This document shows positions 26,679 through 35,436 of a stretch of 64,000 nt of DNA, piece by piece. Source of the stretch: Bacteroides salyersiae WAL 10018 = DSM 18765 = JCM 12988 (GTDB lineage Bacteria; Bacteroidota; Bacteroidia; Bacteroidales; Bacteroidaceae); assembly GCF_000381365.1 (NCBI RefSeq), contig NZ_KB905467.1, positions 737,604-801,603 on the forward strand, in the 5' to 3' direction. Numbering within the stretch: the first letter of the stretch is position 1; each line of letters opens with the position of its first letter. The position numbers and the translations under genes are program-made. The notes beneath the pieces were generated by a model. That model saw only the letters and a program-made list of their open reading frames with translations, was not told the origin of the DNA and made no database searches.

Positions 26679-26826
26679 GTATTTAGTGATAAGTGATTAA
26701 TGATAAATGATAAGCTCATTAGCAATAAGAAGCAATCAGTGATCAGTGGATTGGTGACAAGTGATAAATTTTATGCCTATACAGCGTAACTACTAATCAC
26801 TTGTCGCTAATCCGCTAATCACTAAA
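26679..26826. repeat. spacer of degenerate AAGTGATAA / TAATCACTT words
   Basis: Words of the type AGTGATAAGTGATTAATGAT at the left and CTAATCACTTGTCGCTAATC at the right face each other, so the spacer can fold into a long imperfect hairpin. No gene is seen. Confidence 0.65.
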
Positions 26827-27291
26827 TCAGACTTCCGGTTTATCATTGGGCCCTGCGCTATATGGATATACATCCATGAGCGGAGTTTCAGACACCATTC
26901 CGATTTGATAATCGGCCATTGTACCTTTCATGCCTTCATCCAGTTTTTTTACGGCGTCACGCAGATCGGCGGCTTGCACCAATACTTGTGTGGATGTCTT
27001 CTTTTCCGCACCGCTTTTTTCGTCCAGTGTGATAAAGATAAGTTTACATTTAAACCAACGGTCTGCTGATTCCTCTTCACTGGGAAACAGCTCGCTGTAA
27101 TTGGCACGTTTGATGTCCGAAACGGTGAATTCTCCTGTGATGAATGGAGTCATTTCCTCAATAATACGTGCTTCTGCCTCTGTAAAGCTGAGTGCATCTA
27201 CCAGATAAGGTTCGGTAACTTTTTTATTCATTCCGTTTTCCATTAGTTTTTCATAACGGATTTTGCACTCAAACCATGTATGCATTGCCAT
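26827..27291 (-). CDS. DUF4494 family protein
   Basis: A 154-aa cytoplasmic protein, probably DUF4494. It begins MAMHTWFECKIRYEKLMENG, then has VTEPYLVDALSFTEAEARI and RWFKCKLIFITLDE, two similar strands spaced about 75 residues apart, which suggests an internal duplication around Trp-Phe-(Glu/Lys)-Cys-Lys. No catalytic motif or known role. It is transcribed alone, with a -7 box 74 bp upstream. Confidence 0.75.
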   Translation of the reverse strand: MAMHTWFECKIRYEKLMENGMNKKVTEPYLVDALSFTEAEARIIEEMTPFITGEFTVSDIKRANYSELFPSEEESADRWFKCKLIFITLDEKSGAEKKTSTQVLVQAADLRDAVKKLDEGMKGTMADYQIGMVSETPLMDVYPYSAGPNDKPEV

Positions 27292-27364
27292 ATTCTTCTG
27301 CTTTTTATTTAGTTAATTATATTGTTATCTGCCGTTTTGTTCTTTCTACGCAGTAAACGGCCTA

Positions 27365-27372
27365 CAAAGATA
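27365..27372 (-). promoter_or_regulatory. -7 promoter box of the DUF4494 gene
   Basis: On the minus strand this reads TATCTTTG, a full match to TAnnTTTG. No clear -33 box. Confidence 0.5.
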
Positions 27373-27528
27373 ATTTAAAAAACATCTTTCTGCATTTAGA
27401 GTCTGTTTAAATTTTCCTCAAAAAGTTATTTTCAGTTTGTTTTGAATTTATTTCCGGTCTGTTTCCTTGTTTTCATTGACACTGTGTAGCGTCTCTTTGA
27501 ATTATTTCATGGAGGTATAGTCGGCAGA

Positions 27529-29439
27529 TTACTCACTGTTTTCCAATACGCATCTCACTGAATAGCCGCAAAAATCAGAATGGTTTGCTTCTGCCGTTTG
27601 ATCACTGTCATATCTTAATAGGATGCTTTTCTCGGCTAATGTTTTCTGATCATTTCCCATATTCCAATATATTGCATATTCTCCGGCGAATGCGTAGATG
27701 CTGGAGTCTGCTCCTTTCTCTTTGGTGAAAATGCCTGTAGGAATAGCGTTGAACTCTGTCAGATCAGATGCCGTATACTCCGATTTCTTCCATAATCTGC
27801 TACTTTTTAGAACGCTTCCGTCTTCTTTAATATATGATTTTAGTAATTGCCAGACTTTGTTATCCGCTATCTTCCATCCTTTGGGTGCGAGTTTACCACT
27901 GGTGACTGCTGCTTTATTATAGAATAAATAGGTCTTTTCCTTAAAATATCCGGCGGAACTTTTAGAATAATTGGATGTTGTTTTTGCAGTTATCTTTTGG
28001 TTATCATTATAGAATACTGTTTTAAGATTTTCTCTCATCCAGTACTGTGTACCGATTTTGACAATAGGATATATGCAGGTTTCATCTTTTCTTATATCGG
28101 TTAGTACCTTTTTTCTGATGGATAACAGGAGTGGTTCGGCGGGTTTGGAAAACTCGATCGATAAATCCGATGCAATGTAGAAAGAAAGGATAGGAGCAAG
28201 GTTACCGGGTACGTAGTTCAGTGTATTTGTTTTTTTATCCCATATGGCCTTTCCACCATGTATTTTTCTGTCATCGTTTATAATTTGTAGGACAATTCCC
28301 TTTAGCCAGTCGTTTACCCCGTCTTTTGCAGGATAGATTACGACTGCTTGCGCCTGTATTTCCGGTGATGACAGATACTCTCTGCATACCTCTGCTACTA
28401 TCTTTCCCTCAGAAATGATACTGTATACAGAGCTTTGTTCGAAATCGAAATCACTGATGAGAATACCCGTTTTTTCTTCTTTTTCCGTTGGAGTAATTTC
28501 GCTCTTGTTTCCTTCCTTCCAGTCGTTAATCTCTGCTGTGATTCCATTGATCCCTAATACCGGATCATATCGTAATGTAAGTTCACAGGCAGTTCCGCTT
28601 TCCAGTTCATAGTTTTCCTTGAGTCGGCATTCATATTTTTTAGAATCTATGGATAATGTAAGAATTTCATTTCCGGCCGGTATCGTTTGTGGAATCAATA
28701 TGCTTTTTTTTCCGGTCAATGTATTATTGTCAATATTCCATTCTCCGTTTGGGATAACATTTTGCAGTTGACCGAGTGAGGAGATTTCGTTTTTGTCAAA
28801 GTCGTAAGTCGCTTGTGTGAAAACTTGATTTATACGAATGACAGGATTACTCTTTTTTAGAATATTAATGTCGTATCCATTTGTCGGTTTGATTCTGATT
28901 GTAAGTTGGCATAATCGATGTGTATGGTGCAGTTCGATATTTTTCTTAACGGCAGATATGTTATTGGCCTGTGCCGTCATAAAGTCAGAGCGATTATAAT
29001 TAGTCGCCGAGTTTTGATCTGTTCGGATGGATATATTTATTTTCTGCTCTCCTGCTGTGATACCTGTTTGCTGGTAAGGGTAGTAACTGATAAAATCACA
29101 TTTGTTCTTTTCTGCCGGATAATAAACTTCTTCCTCCGTAACAAAACCGGAAGCTTTACATTTGAATTGTCTGTTTTCTATATAGCGTTCTTTATCCAAG
29201 GTTGTAGGCGATATCAGCACATACAATCCGATGGCATCGTCACAATCCTTTCGGTAGATCTGGCTATGGAGTGTTTTCGCACTGATCTTGATGGGGATAT
29301 TACCGGGAATAACAGTGTCTGTTTTTTCATCCTCTTCTTCTCCGATACTATTGACACACGACCAGATACAGAAAACGCTCCCTATCAGAATCCATATGCT
29401 TACTATTATTGGTAGATGATTTCTCATACAATTATCCAA
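27529..29439 (-). CDS. fimbrillin-like lipoprotein with FISUMP domain (copy 2)
   Basis: A 636-aa surface protein. An N-terminal hydrophobic stretch ends in the lipobox-like IWSC (Cys near residue 28), so export and lipid anchoring are expected; the start may be the ATG five codons in. Residues about 45-320 are fimbrillin-like (Mfa-like): DAIGLYVLI, CDFISYYPYQ, YNRSDFMTAQ, HRLCQLTIRI. The C-terminal ~180 residues are a FISUMP domain (VKIGTQYWMRENLKT, APKGWKI, CGYSVRCV). It lies 34 bp after a paralog with the same layout. No usher or minor-tip genes sit next to the pair, so it may not form a classical fimbria. Confidence 0.8.
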   Translation of the reverse strand: MDNCMRNHLPIIVSIWILIGSVFCIWSCVNSIGEEEDEKTDTVIPGNIPIKISAKTLHSQIYRKDCDDAIGLYVLISPTTLDKERYIENRQFKCKASGFVTEEEVYYPAEKNKCDFISYYPYQQTGITAGEQKINISIRTDQNSATNYNRSDFMTAQANNISAVKKNIELHHTHRLCQLTIRIKPTNGYDINILKKSNPVIRINQVFTQATYDFDKNEISSLGQLQNVIPNGEWNIDNNTLTGKKSILIPQTIPAGNEILTLSIDSKKYECRLKENYELESGTACELTLRYDPVLGINGITAEINDWKEGNKSEITPTEKEEKTGILISDFDFEQSSVYSIISEGKIVAEVCREYLSSPEIQAQAVVIYPAKDGVNDWLKGIVLQIINDDRKIHGGKAIWDKKTNTLNYVPGNLAPILSFYIASDLSIEFSKPAEPLLLSIRKKVLTDIRKDETCIYPIVKIGTQYWMRENLKTVFYNDNQKITAKTTSNYSKSSAGYFKEKTYLFYNKAAVTSGKLAPKGWKIADNKVWQLLKSYIKEDGSVLKSSRLWKKSEYTASDLTEFNAIPTGIFTKEKGADSSIYAFAGEYAIYWNMGNDQKTLAEKSILLRYDSDQTAEANHSDFCGYSVRCVLENSE

Positions 29440-29473
29440 AAGTGTTTTTTATACAGCTCTTTTTATACTTATG

Positions 29474-31378
29474 CTACTCTTTTATACAGCGTATAGAGTA
29501 AGCGCAGTAATCGGTATTAAAAACTTTTCCGACCTCTTTTAGTTTATTGCTTAGAGCGATACTTGTCTCATACGGTGTTGTTTGATTGTCTTTTATGGTC
29601 CAATATGCAGCATATCTTTGAGAGTAACCGTAAATGATTGCTTTTTCTCCATCTTTTGAATAAATTCCTACCGGCTTTCCGTTGAATCCTGTTTTATTAT
29701 TAGCTTGAGGTGTTCCTTCATTTGAGGTCCATATACCTGTTTTCAAGGTTGCTGCATCGTCTTTCAAATAAGTTTTCAGTATATTCCATTCTGTGATATC
29801 CGGTATTTTCCATCCTTGCGGGGCGATTTTCCCAGTGGCGATGACTGCTTGATTATAAAAGCGGTTAGAATTTTGCAAGTAATAGCCGGCTGTTGTCTTA
29901 TTTAAATAGGTTGTGTTGTTAGTGATGGCAGTTCCATCATTGTATTTAGTTGTATTCAGGTTTTCCTGCATCCAGTATTGTGTTCCTATTTTCACTATGG
30001 GACAGGTAATTGTTTCAGAACCTCTGATATCTGTCAATACGTTTTCTGCTGCTAAAACCGGTTGTATGTTTTCACTCTTTTCAAAGATGACATTTCCATC
30101 TGTATCCGCATAAATTTCCTCGATTGGTGTTTGATCTCCAGGTATATACACCATTGAATTATTGACTTTATCCCAAGTAACGCTTCCCCCGTGCAGACTT
30201 TTGTTTTCACCTACTATCTGCAAAACAGTTCCCCTCTCATCATTATCTGCCGGATATAGAACAATTGCCTGTGCATTGATATCCTCATTTAGCAGATATT
30301 CTTTACAAATTTTTCCAATTACGGCGTTTGTAGAAGTTACAAGGTGGTATATCCCTGTTTTTTCAAAATTCAGTCCGGAGATACTTATCGAGTTGTTATT
30401 TTCTTTTTCTTCAAGAGTGGCGTTGCTACTGCCTCCTTGTTTCCATTCGCTTATGGATGAGCTGATTTTGCCAATTCCTACTCTTGAGTCATATATTAAC
30501 AGGAGTTCGCAACTGGTTTCGCTTTCCAATGTTAAATCTTCCGGTAAAATGGCAGAGTAAATTTTGTTTTTGGTACGTAGCGTCAGTTCACATCCGGTAG
30601 TAGGTTGCGGAATAAGAATTGCCTTTTTTCCTGTGAGTTGGTGGTTCTCTTCATCTGCTTCCCATTGTCCGTTAGGAATAATGTTTTGAGGATTGTTGAG
30701 TGAACTGAATAATTCAGTATCTATATTATAAATAGCTTTTGTGTTAAGATTACTGATGGATATGGTTGCGTTTTCTTGTAAATCTTTTATGTCTTCTTCT
30801 TTGTTAAGTTGTAAAATGATGTTTAGTTGGGAAAGTTTATGGTTATGCTTTAAATTTACTGCTTTCATACTCGGAGATATTCCCTGTATTTTAGCTACCA
30901 TGAAGTCTGAATGGCTATAATCGGTAGCTGTGCTTTGATTTGCATTAACACTGATTTGTATATCGTTACTATGTTGGGAAACCCCTTCTTCTTGGTAAGG
31001 ATAATAGCTTATGAAATCACATTTACCGTCTCCTTTCGGATAGTATATCTCTTCGTCCGGCATAAATCCTGCCGATGAATAAACAAACCGCATATTATCT
31101 ATATGTCTTACTCCACCTATCGTTTCCGGTTGTGCCAATACGTAGAGACCGATTGCATCGTTTTCGTCAAATGCGTTGTTAGTGGTACGTGTATGGACCT
31201 GAGTCTCAACCTGTAAAATTTGAGCAGATATTGCAATAGGGATATCTTTATAGATAGGCGAGTGAGGTGTCTCTGAAGATTCTTCTAACGGCTGAATACT
31301 GTTGATACAGGAAAAACATAAAAAAGGAATTACTACCGCCAGACTGTGTCTGACAGCGTTTTTGTTTGTGCATTTCAT
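29474..31378 (-). CDS. fimbrillin-like lipoprotein with FISUMP domain (copy 1)
   Basis: A 634-aa paralog of the next gene downstream. The signal peptide ends in FLCFSC with the lipid-anchored Cys near residue 22. The fimbrillin part shows DAIGLYVLAQP, CDFISYYPYQEE, DYSHSDFMVAK and HNHKLSQLNIIL; the FISUMP part shows VKIGTQYWMQENLNTT, APQGWKIPD and CAYSIRCIKE. The two copies align over their full length, including VIPNGEW and LTGKKAILIPQ, so they arose by tandem duplication and have diverged. Its upstream region is AT-rich without a convincing promoter match. Confidence 0.8.
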   Translation of the reverse strand: MKCTNKNAVRHSLAVVIPFLCFSCINSIQPLEESSETPHSPIYKDIPIAISAQILQVETQVHTRTTNNAFDENDAIGLYVLAQPETIGGVRHIDNMRFVYSSAGFMPDEEIYYPKGDGKCDFISYYPYQEEGVSQHSNDIQISVNANQSTATDYSHSDFMVAKIQGISPSMKAVNLKHNHKLSQLNIILQLNKEEDIKDLQENATISISNLNTKAIYNIDTELFSSLNNPQNIIPNGQWEADEENHQLTGKKAILIPQPTTGCELTLRTKNKIYSAILPEDLTLESETSCELLLIYDSRVGIGKISSSISEWKQGGSSNATLEEKENNNSISISGLNFEKTGIYHLVTSTNAVIGKICKEYLLNEDINAQAIVLYPADNDERGTVLQIVGENKSLHGGSVTWDKVNNSMVYIPGDQTPIEEIYADTDGNVIFEKSENIQPVLAAENVLTDIRGSETITCPIVKIGTQYWMQENLNTTKYNDGTAITNNTTYLNKTTAGYYLQNSNRFYNQAVIATGKIAPQGWKIPDITEWNILKTYLKDDAATLKTGIWTSNEGTPQANNKTGFNGKPVGIYSKDGEKAIIYGYSQRYAAYWTIKDNQTTPYETSIALSNKLKEVGKVFNTDYCAYSIRCIKE

Positions 31379-31564
31379 GATATTATTAGTTTTAATTTTT
31401 GGTAAAATTAATATAACACATTTGAATGCACAAACTTTTATTTATTTAGTTTTCAAAGTTTTTTATAATGTGCTATCTTGTAGTTGTTTAAAATGAAAAA
31501 TAATTTTATTTTTTATTTGAGTTTTATTGTGTATGCAAGTTTGATTATTTTCATCTTATTTCTG

Positions 31565-33112
31565 TTATTTCACTTTCCACTCCTCGATATTTCTTGTTTT
31601 CGCGCTGAAATTTACTCCGATTTTGAAGAGTTTCCGTGAATCTTTTATAAATGGCAAGGCATATTGTTTTTCTTCAATCTGCTGTAGTGCTTCATTGGCT
31701 GTTCCTTCCAGTTTGAATTCCATGATATAAATGAAGCGATCAGTTTGCAGCATTAGGTCGATACGTCCTTCTGCGGTATGATATTCCGCTTTTACGTAGA
31801 AACCTATTAACTTGAATACAATGAAAAGTACATTCTGATAATGTAATTCCAAATCGCGTACGAGTTCGTATGGAGTATCTGCGAAGAAGCTTTGCAAACG
31901 GCGGAAAAAAGCATTGTAATCTCCCTGCTCTATTTCGTGTACAAACTTCATGATCTGGAAAGGAGATTCTATCTTATCCACATTGGCATAAAAGGGGAGG
32001 AGGTATTCCATAAATCCTTCTTCTACTTCTTTATTCGGGAATCCTAATCGATAAACACGAAAACGTGGATCGTATCCTTTTATCGTCAGATATCCGCTTT
32101 GATAAATGACTGGTATCGGATTGGTGGAACTGGAGTCTATACTGTTCAGTACATCGGCACTGGTTTCTTCATGTGCCATCCGGTACAGGTCGTAATGATG
32201 GCGTTTCAGCAGCTCCACCAGATAGGAAGGGGTTCCCGTTTCGAACCAGTAACTGCCGAATTTCATTTTGGCAAAAGTATTGAGCAGGCTGAAGGGATTG
32301 TATATTCCTATTGTGTTCTCCGAGAAATGATAACCGTCATAGCGTGTTTTCAGTTCCCTGCACACTTCGTCATAGGTCATGTTCTGGCTTCGGCCCAGTT
32401 TGTTCAGCTCTTCCTCAAAGCAGGCATGTATTTCCTGTTCTGTTATTCCGCATATCTCGATATATCGGTCATCCATCGAAATATCGTCCAGATTATTCAA
32501 ATCACTGAATACGCTCACTTTACCAAATTTGGTTACTCCTGTCAGCAAGGCGAAACGGATATACTTATCCATACTTTTCATAACCCCGTAGAATGCTTTC
32601 AGCGTTTCCCGATATTCTTTTTGCAAGTCTTCGTTACCTATGGCTTGCAGCATGGGTTTGTCGTATTCATCTATCAGGATCACTACACGCTGTCCTGTCT
32701 TTTCGTATGCCAGACGGATGAGGGTGAAGAATCGGTCATCGATGCTGCGGTCGGCATCCGATGAACCATATTCGGCTTCATAAATCAGTAGTTGGCGGTC
32801 TATCAGGCGGATCAGATCATCCGTAGTATCAAATTTCTTTGCATTCAGATCCAGATGCAGAACCGGATATTTCGTCCATTTCTCTTCTGATTTTTCTATA
32901 TCCAATCCTTCGAACAACTCTTTTTTACCTTCGAAGTAGGCTTCAAGAGTAGACAGCAAAAGGCTTTTCCCGAATCGGCGGGGACGACTCAAAAAGTAAT
33001 ATCTTCCAGTTTGGACTAATTGATATATCAATGCTGTTTTATCAATATAAAAATATCCATCTTTACGGAGACTCTCAAAATTCTGTATACCAATCGGATA
33101 AAGCTTTCCCAT
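31565..33112 (-). CDS. AAA-ATPase-like protein with PD-(D/E)XK nuclease-like domain
   Basis: A 515-aa protein of the common Bacteroidetes AAA-ATPase_like + DUF1703 type. Walker A is SRPRRFGKSLLLSTLEAYF (about 41), Walker B is VVILIDEYDKPML (about 146), and TGVTKFGKVSVFSDLNNL follows. The C-terminal nuclease-fold core is EGRIDLML then YIMEFK (about 445-462), the Asp and Glu-x-Lys of PD-(D/E)XK enzymes. These proteins occur in many copies per genome; their function is not established. A second member is at 57174-58895. It lies just past the capsule-operon terminator, same strand. Confidence 0.85.
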   Translation of the reverse strand: MGKLYPIGIQNFESLRKDGYFYIDKTALIYQLVQTGRYYFLSRPRRFGKSLLLSTLEAYFEGKKELFEGLDIEKSEEKWTKYPVLHLDLNAKKFDTTDDLIRLIDRQLLIYEAEYGSSDADRSIDDRFFTLIRLAYEKTGQRVVILIDEYDKPMLQAIGNEDLQKEYRETLKAFYGVMKSMDKYIRFALLTGVTKFGKVSVFSDLNNLDDISMDDRYIEICGITEQEIHACFEEELNKLGRSQNMTYDEVCRELKTRYDGYHFSENTIGIYNPFSLLNTFAKMKFGSYWFETGTPSYLVELLKRHHYDLYRMAHEETSADVLNSIDSSSTNPIPVIYQSGYLTIKGYDPRFRVYRLGFPNKEVEEGFMEYLLPFYANVDKIESPFQIMKFVHEIEQGDYNAFFRRLQSFFADTPYELVRDLELHYQNVLFIVFKLIGFYVKAEYHTAEGRIDLMLQTDRFIYIMEFKLEGTANEALQQIEEKQYALPFIKDSRKLFKIGVNFSAKTRNIEEWKVK

Positions 33113-33230
33113 TCTATCTTATCTTTTTATCTATTACAAAGAAACACAATTATTTGTTTATCACCAAGTCTTTATTTGATTTATTGTACGCAAGTACAGA
33201 TACATATCATCGATCATACATATCACCTAT

Positions 33231-33277
33231 AAATAAAAAAATCCCCTTTCCATTGGTCACGCCAGACCGGAAAGGGG
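33231..33277 (-). terminator. terminator of the capsule operon
   Basis: Read on the minus strand, CCCCTTTCC (33277-33269) pairs with GGAAAGGGG (33251-33243) and is followed by ATTTTTTTATTTAT. It lies 174 bp after the UpxZ stop. Between it and UpxZ (33278-33450) only AT-rich sequence and a weak CCCTTTCGGG hairpin are visible. Confidence 0.8.
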
Positions 33278-33450
33278 AAACACAAACAAACAATAATATT
33301 AGAAAGTTGATATGATTCACATCAGATCAACCTCTGATTTCCCTTTCGGGAAAATATAGCACTTTTTATTGTATCATAATGCTATATGCCTATAAAAAAA
33401 CTGTTTCGTTATTATTATTGTTGAAGTTTGTTTAGCAACTGCTTTGATTT

Positions 33451-33930
33451 TTATTCTTTAATTTCACTCCATGGATACGGGTAATTTTCCAGATTCATTA
33501 AGGTATCTGCTATTTCCTGTTCTTCATCGCTTAGTCTTCTTTCTCCCCAGCTATCTATGATAGAATGAGCTTCCATGGCCAGTTCCTCATCGTAAACTTC
33601 ACCATAACAATATGTCAGAAGTTGACATTTCAGTAGAGAGGGGGATATTTTATCCAATATCTTTCCTGCACGGTCCAGAACCGCCTGTTTCCGGTTTTCA
33701 ATTTCGCTTTGACTGTACATCACGGCATTATATCCCATTAATAAAGCAAGGCAGAGTAGTGCTTCCTCTTCATTTGTTGAGGCTTTGGCCGTAAATAAGG
33801 CATTCGCTTTTTGTGTTACTTCTTTATTCAGTTTAGCAAGAGAGTCCGCATATATGGGCGTATCATCTGTTCCTAAATATAATAATTGGTGAGCTAAATG
33901 TTTCAGCTCTTGGATTTGATCGATTAGCAT
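33451..33930 (-). CDS. upxZ: UpxZ family transcription anti-antiterminator
   Basis: A 159-aa regulator. In B. fragilis, UpxZ proteins block the UpxY antiterminators of other capsule loci, so that one capsule dominates. Family features seen: LAHQLLYLGTDDTPIYAD at the N-terminus, EEALLCLALLMGYNAVMY (about 54), LLKCQLLTYCYGEVYDEE (about 98) and the C-terminal NYPYPWSE. Unusually it is the last gene of its operon, 19 kb after UpxY; normally it is second. It starts 5 bp after the gene upstream, so it must be made from the full-length transcript unless an internal promoter exists. Confidence 0.85.
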   Translation of the reverse strand: MLIDQIQELKHLAHQLLYLGTDDTPIYADSLAKLNKEVTQKANALFTAKASTNEEEALLCLALLMGYNAVMYSQSEIENRKQAVLDRAGKILDKISPSLLKCQLLTYCYGEVYDEELAMEAHSIIDSWGERRLSDEEQEIADTLMNLENYPYPWSEIKE

Positions 33931-33935
33931 AATGA

Positions 33936-34640
33936 TTATAGAATTAGTGGTTGGTAATAAAAGTGATTTTCGTTTTCTGTTTTTTTGAATAAGTTCTCTA
34001 TTTCTTCATTGTCATGCAGATTGAAGCATTCGCTGTATCGCATTATCTTTGTATCTTCCATCCCCGAAAAGACGTGGGTATATAGATTTCTTCTTATTAA
34101 CATTCTACTATAATTCAGGGCTTCATCGCCATTATATCCGAAGAAAGAGTACAAATTCATCATCAGCCTGCATCCTTTTTCTTTGAGTTTTACGAACTCC
34201 TCTGTTCCCCAGTAAATGGTTCGTTCCGGTTGCATGATTACAGGAGTGTATCCGGCAGCCAAAGCAGTATCCAGCATTTCCCATGTTTTACTGTTGTTTC
34301 TCAGTGGGTGAACATCAACGAGCAATTCTTTTTCGTTGCTGATCGTTAATAGCTTCTCATGCGTCAATTTTTCTTCAAAGAGCTTATCCAGACGGTATCT
34401 GGCAGCAAGTTTCAGTTTGATATTTCCTTTGTATCCGGCTTGAAAGTTTTGGAATATCTTTTTCAGATTTTCTGTAGTATTGTTTGGATTCTCTTGTCTC
34501 ACAGGTGGGACACATATCACCTGCTTCATTCCTTTATTCTCCAGATATTCCAGTAATTCCATAGCTTTTTGGGTGGGCAACGCCCAGACATCGGTTTCCG
34601 GTAATATATAAGGTTGAAAGTCTGTATAGTTCATCATCAT
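33936..34640 (-). CDS. degenerate CpsB/YwqE-like (PHP-type phosphatase) protein
   Basis: A 234-aa protein that looks like the CpsB/CapC/YwqE tyrosine phosphatases of capsule clusters (AARYRLDKLFEEKL, a C-terminal ATGEND-like NEEIENLFKKTEN helix, overall length). In active members the start reads DxHSHxLPxxDDG and a later strand ends TPHY. Here these read FQPYILPETD and VCVPPVRQ, so the metal-binding His and Asp residues are lost. It is probably a non-catalytic relative, or a homolog I have misplaced. Three ATGs in a row (34632-34640) make the exact start uncertain. It sits between a YdcF-like gene and UpxZ. Confidence 0.6.
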   Translation of the reverse strand: MMMNYTDFQPYILPETDVWALPTQKAMELLEYLENKGMKQVICVPPVRQENPNNTTENLKKIFQNFQAGYKGNIKLKLAARYRLDKLFEEKLTHEKLLTISNEKELLVDVHPLRNNSKTWEMLDTALAAGYTPVIMQPERTIYWGTEEFVKLKEKGCRLMMNLYSFFGYNGDEALNYSRMLIRRNLYTHVFSGMEDTKIMRYSECFNLHDNEEIENLFKKTENENHFYYQPLIL

Positions 34641-34649
34641 ATTGTAGAA

Positions 34650-35426
34650 TTAAATATATCCCATTATTTGATAGACCCGGTCACCTATCCATTCATTCAT
34701 CAGTTCCTGCCATTCGATAGCCGCTTCCCATTGCGGGTAAAATGTTCTGTGATTGATGATTTTAGGAGTATCATACGTATTTACCGGAAAATAATCCGGA
34801 TGAATACCGGTTTTCTTGAAGCAGGCCAAGCTACGTTTCATATGCGTAGCCGAAGTGATCAGCAAGCATTCCTCGCCTTTAATGTTTTCTTTTTTCAGTA
34901 TTTCTGCTGTAAAGAGTGCGTTTTGCCGGGTGTTTAGCGCTTGTTTTTCCAGAATGAATACTTTTTGGGGTATTCCCATTTCTTCCATGTATTGCAGGAA
35001 GAGCTTTTCCGTCGAAGTTCCATCCGGTTGTACGATCGATGTCCCGTCACCCGTTATCAAAATCTTCTCTATGGTTCCGTTTCTCCAGAGTCTTACAGCT
35101 TCCCAAAGCCTGTCTGCCCGGTCTTGTTCGTATCTCATCTGTCCGGTTTCCCTGTTCATAGAGGCAAATCCTCCCATCACGATGGCAAGTTTATATCTCT
35201 TTTCCGGTGCGACTGCTATTGCGCTGTATTTTTTTACAGTTAGAAACTTTACATAATCCGCCAATGCCTTGTTGGTGAAAATTATAAATATGGCGATACT
35301 GCTGACCAGGAATATCCTTTTCCAACGTTTTTTTTTGCACAGGCAAAAAACGATCAACAGGAGGAATATCCAACTGATAGGGGAGATGAGAAAAAAGTTT
35401 AGGAATTTGGAAAGTTCAAAGAACAT
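34650..35426 (-). CDS. YdcF/ElyC-like (DUF218) membrane protein, copy 2
   Basis: A 258-aa protein from the ATG at 35426, which lies just after the preceding gene's stop; a further in-frame ATG lies within that gene. Two N-terminal membrane helices (about 8-27 and 36-52) anchor a DUF218 domain: LAIVMGGFA (about 80), ADRLWEAVRLWRNG, KILITGD, NTRQNALFTAEIL and LLITSATHMKRSLACF. Relatives (YdcF, SanA, ElyC) act in envelope or polysaccharide metabolism with unclear chemistry. It is about half identical by eye to the gene just upstream, so the two arose by tandem duplication. Confidence 0.8.
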   Translation of the reverse strand: MFFELSKFLNFFLISPISWIFLLLIVFCLCKKKRWKRIFLVSSIAIFIIFTNKALADYVKFLTVKKYSAIAVAPEKRYKLAIVMGGFASMNRETGQMRYEQDRADRLWEAVRLWRNGTIEKILITGDGTSIVQPDGTSTEKLFLQYMEEMGIPQKVFILEKQALNTRQNALFTAEILKKENIKGEECLLITSATHMKRSLACFKKTGIHPDYFPVNTYDTPKIINHRTFYPQWEAAIEWQELMNEWIGDRVYQIMGYI

Positions 35427-35436
35427 AATTTTATTT

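Noticed and set aside
31565..33112. Defence system built from the two AAA-ATPase/nuclease-like genes
   Set aside because: The proteins belong to a multi-copy Bacteroidetes family with no established defence role, and neither has defence genes next to it.
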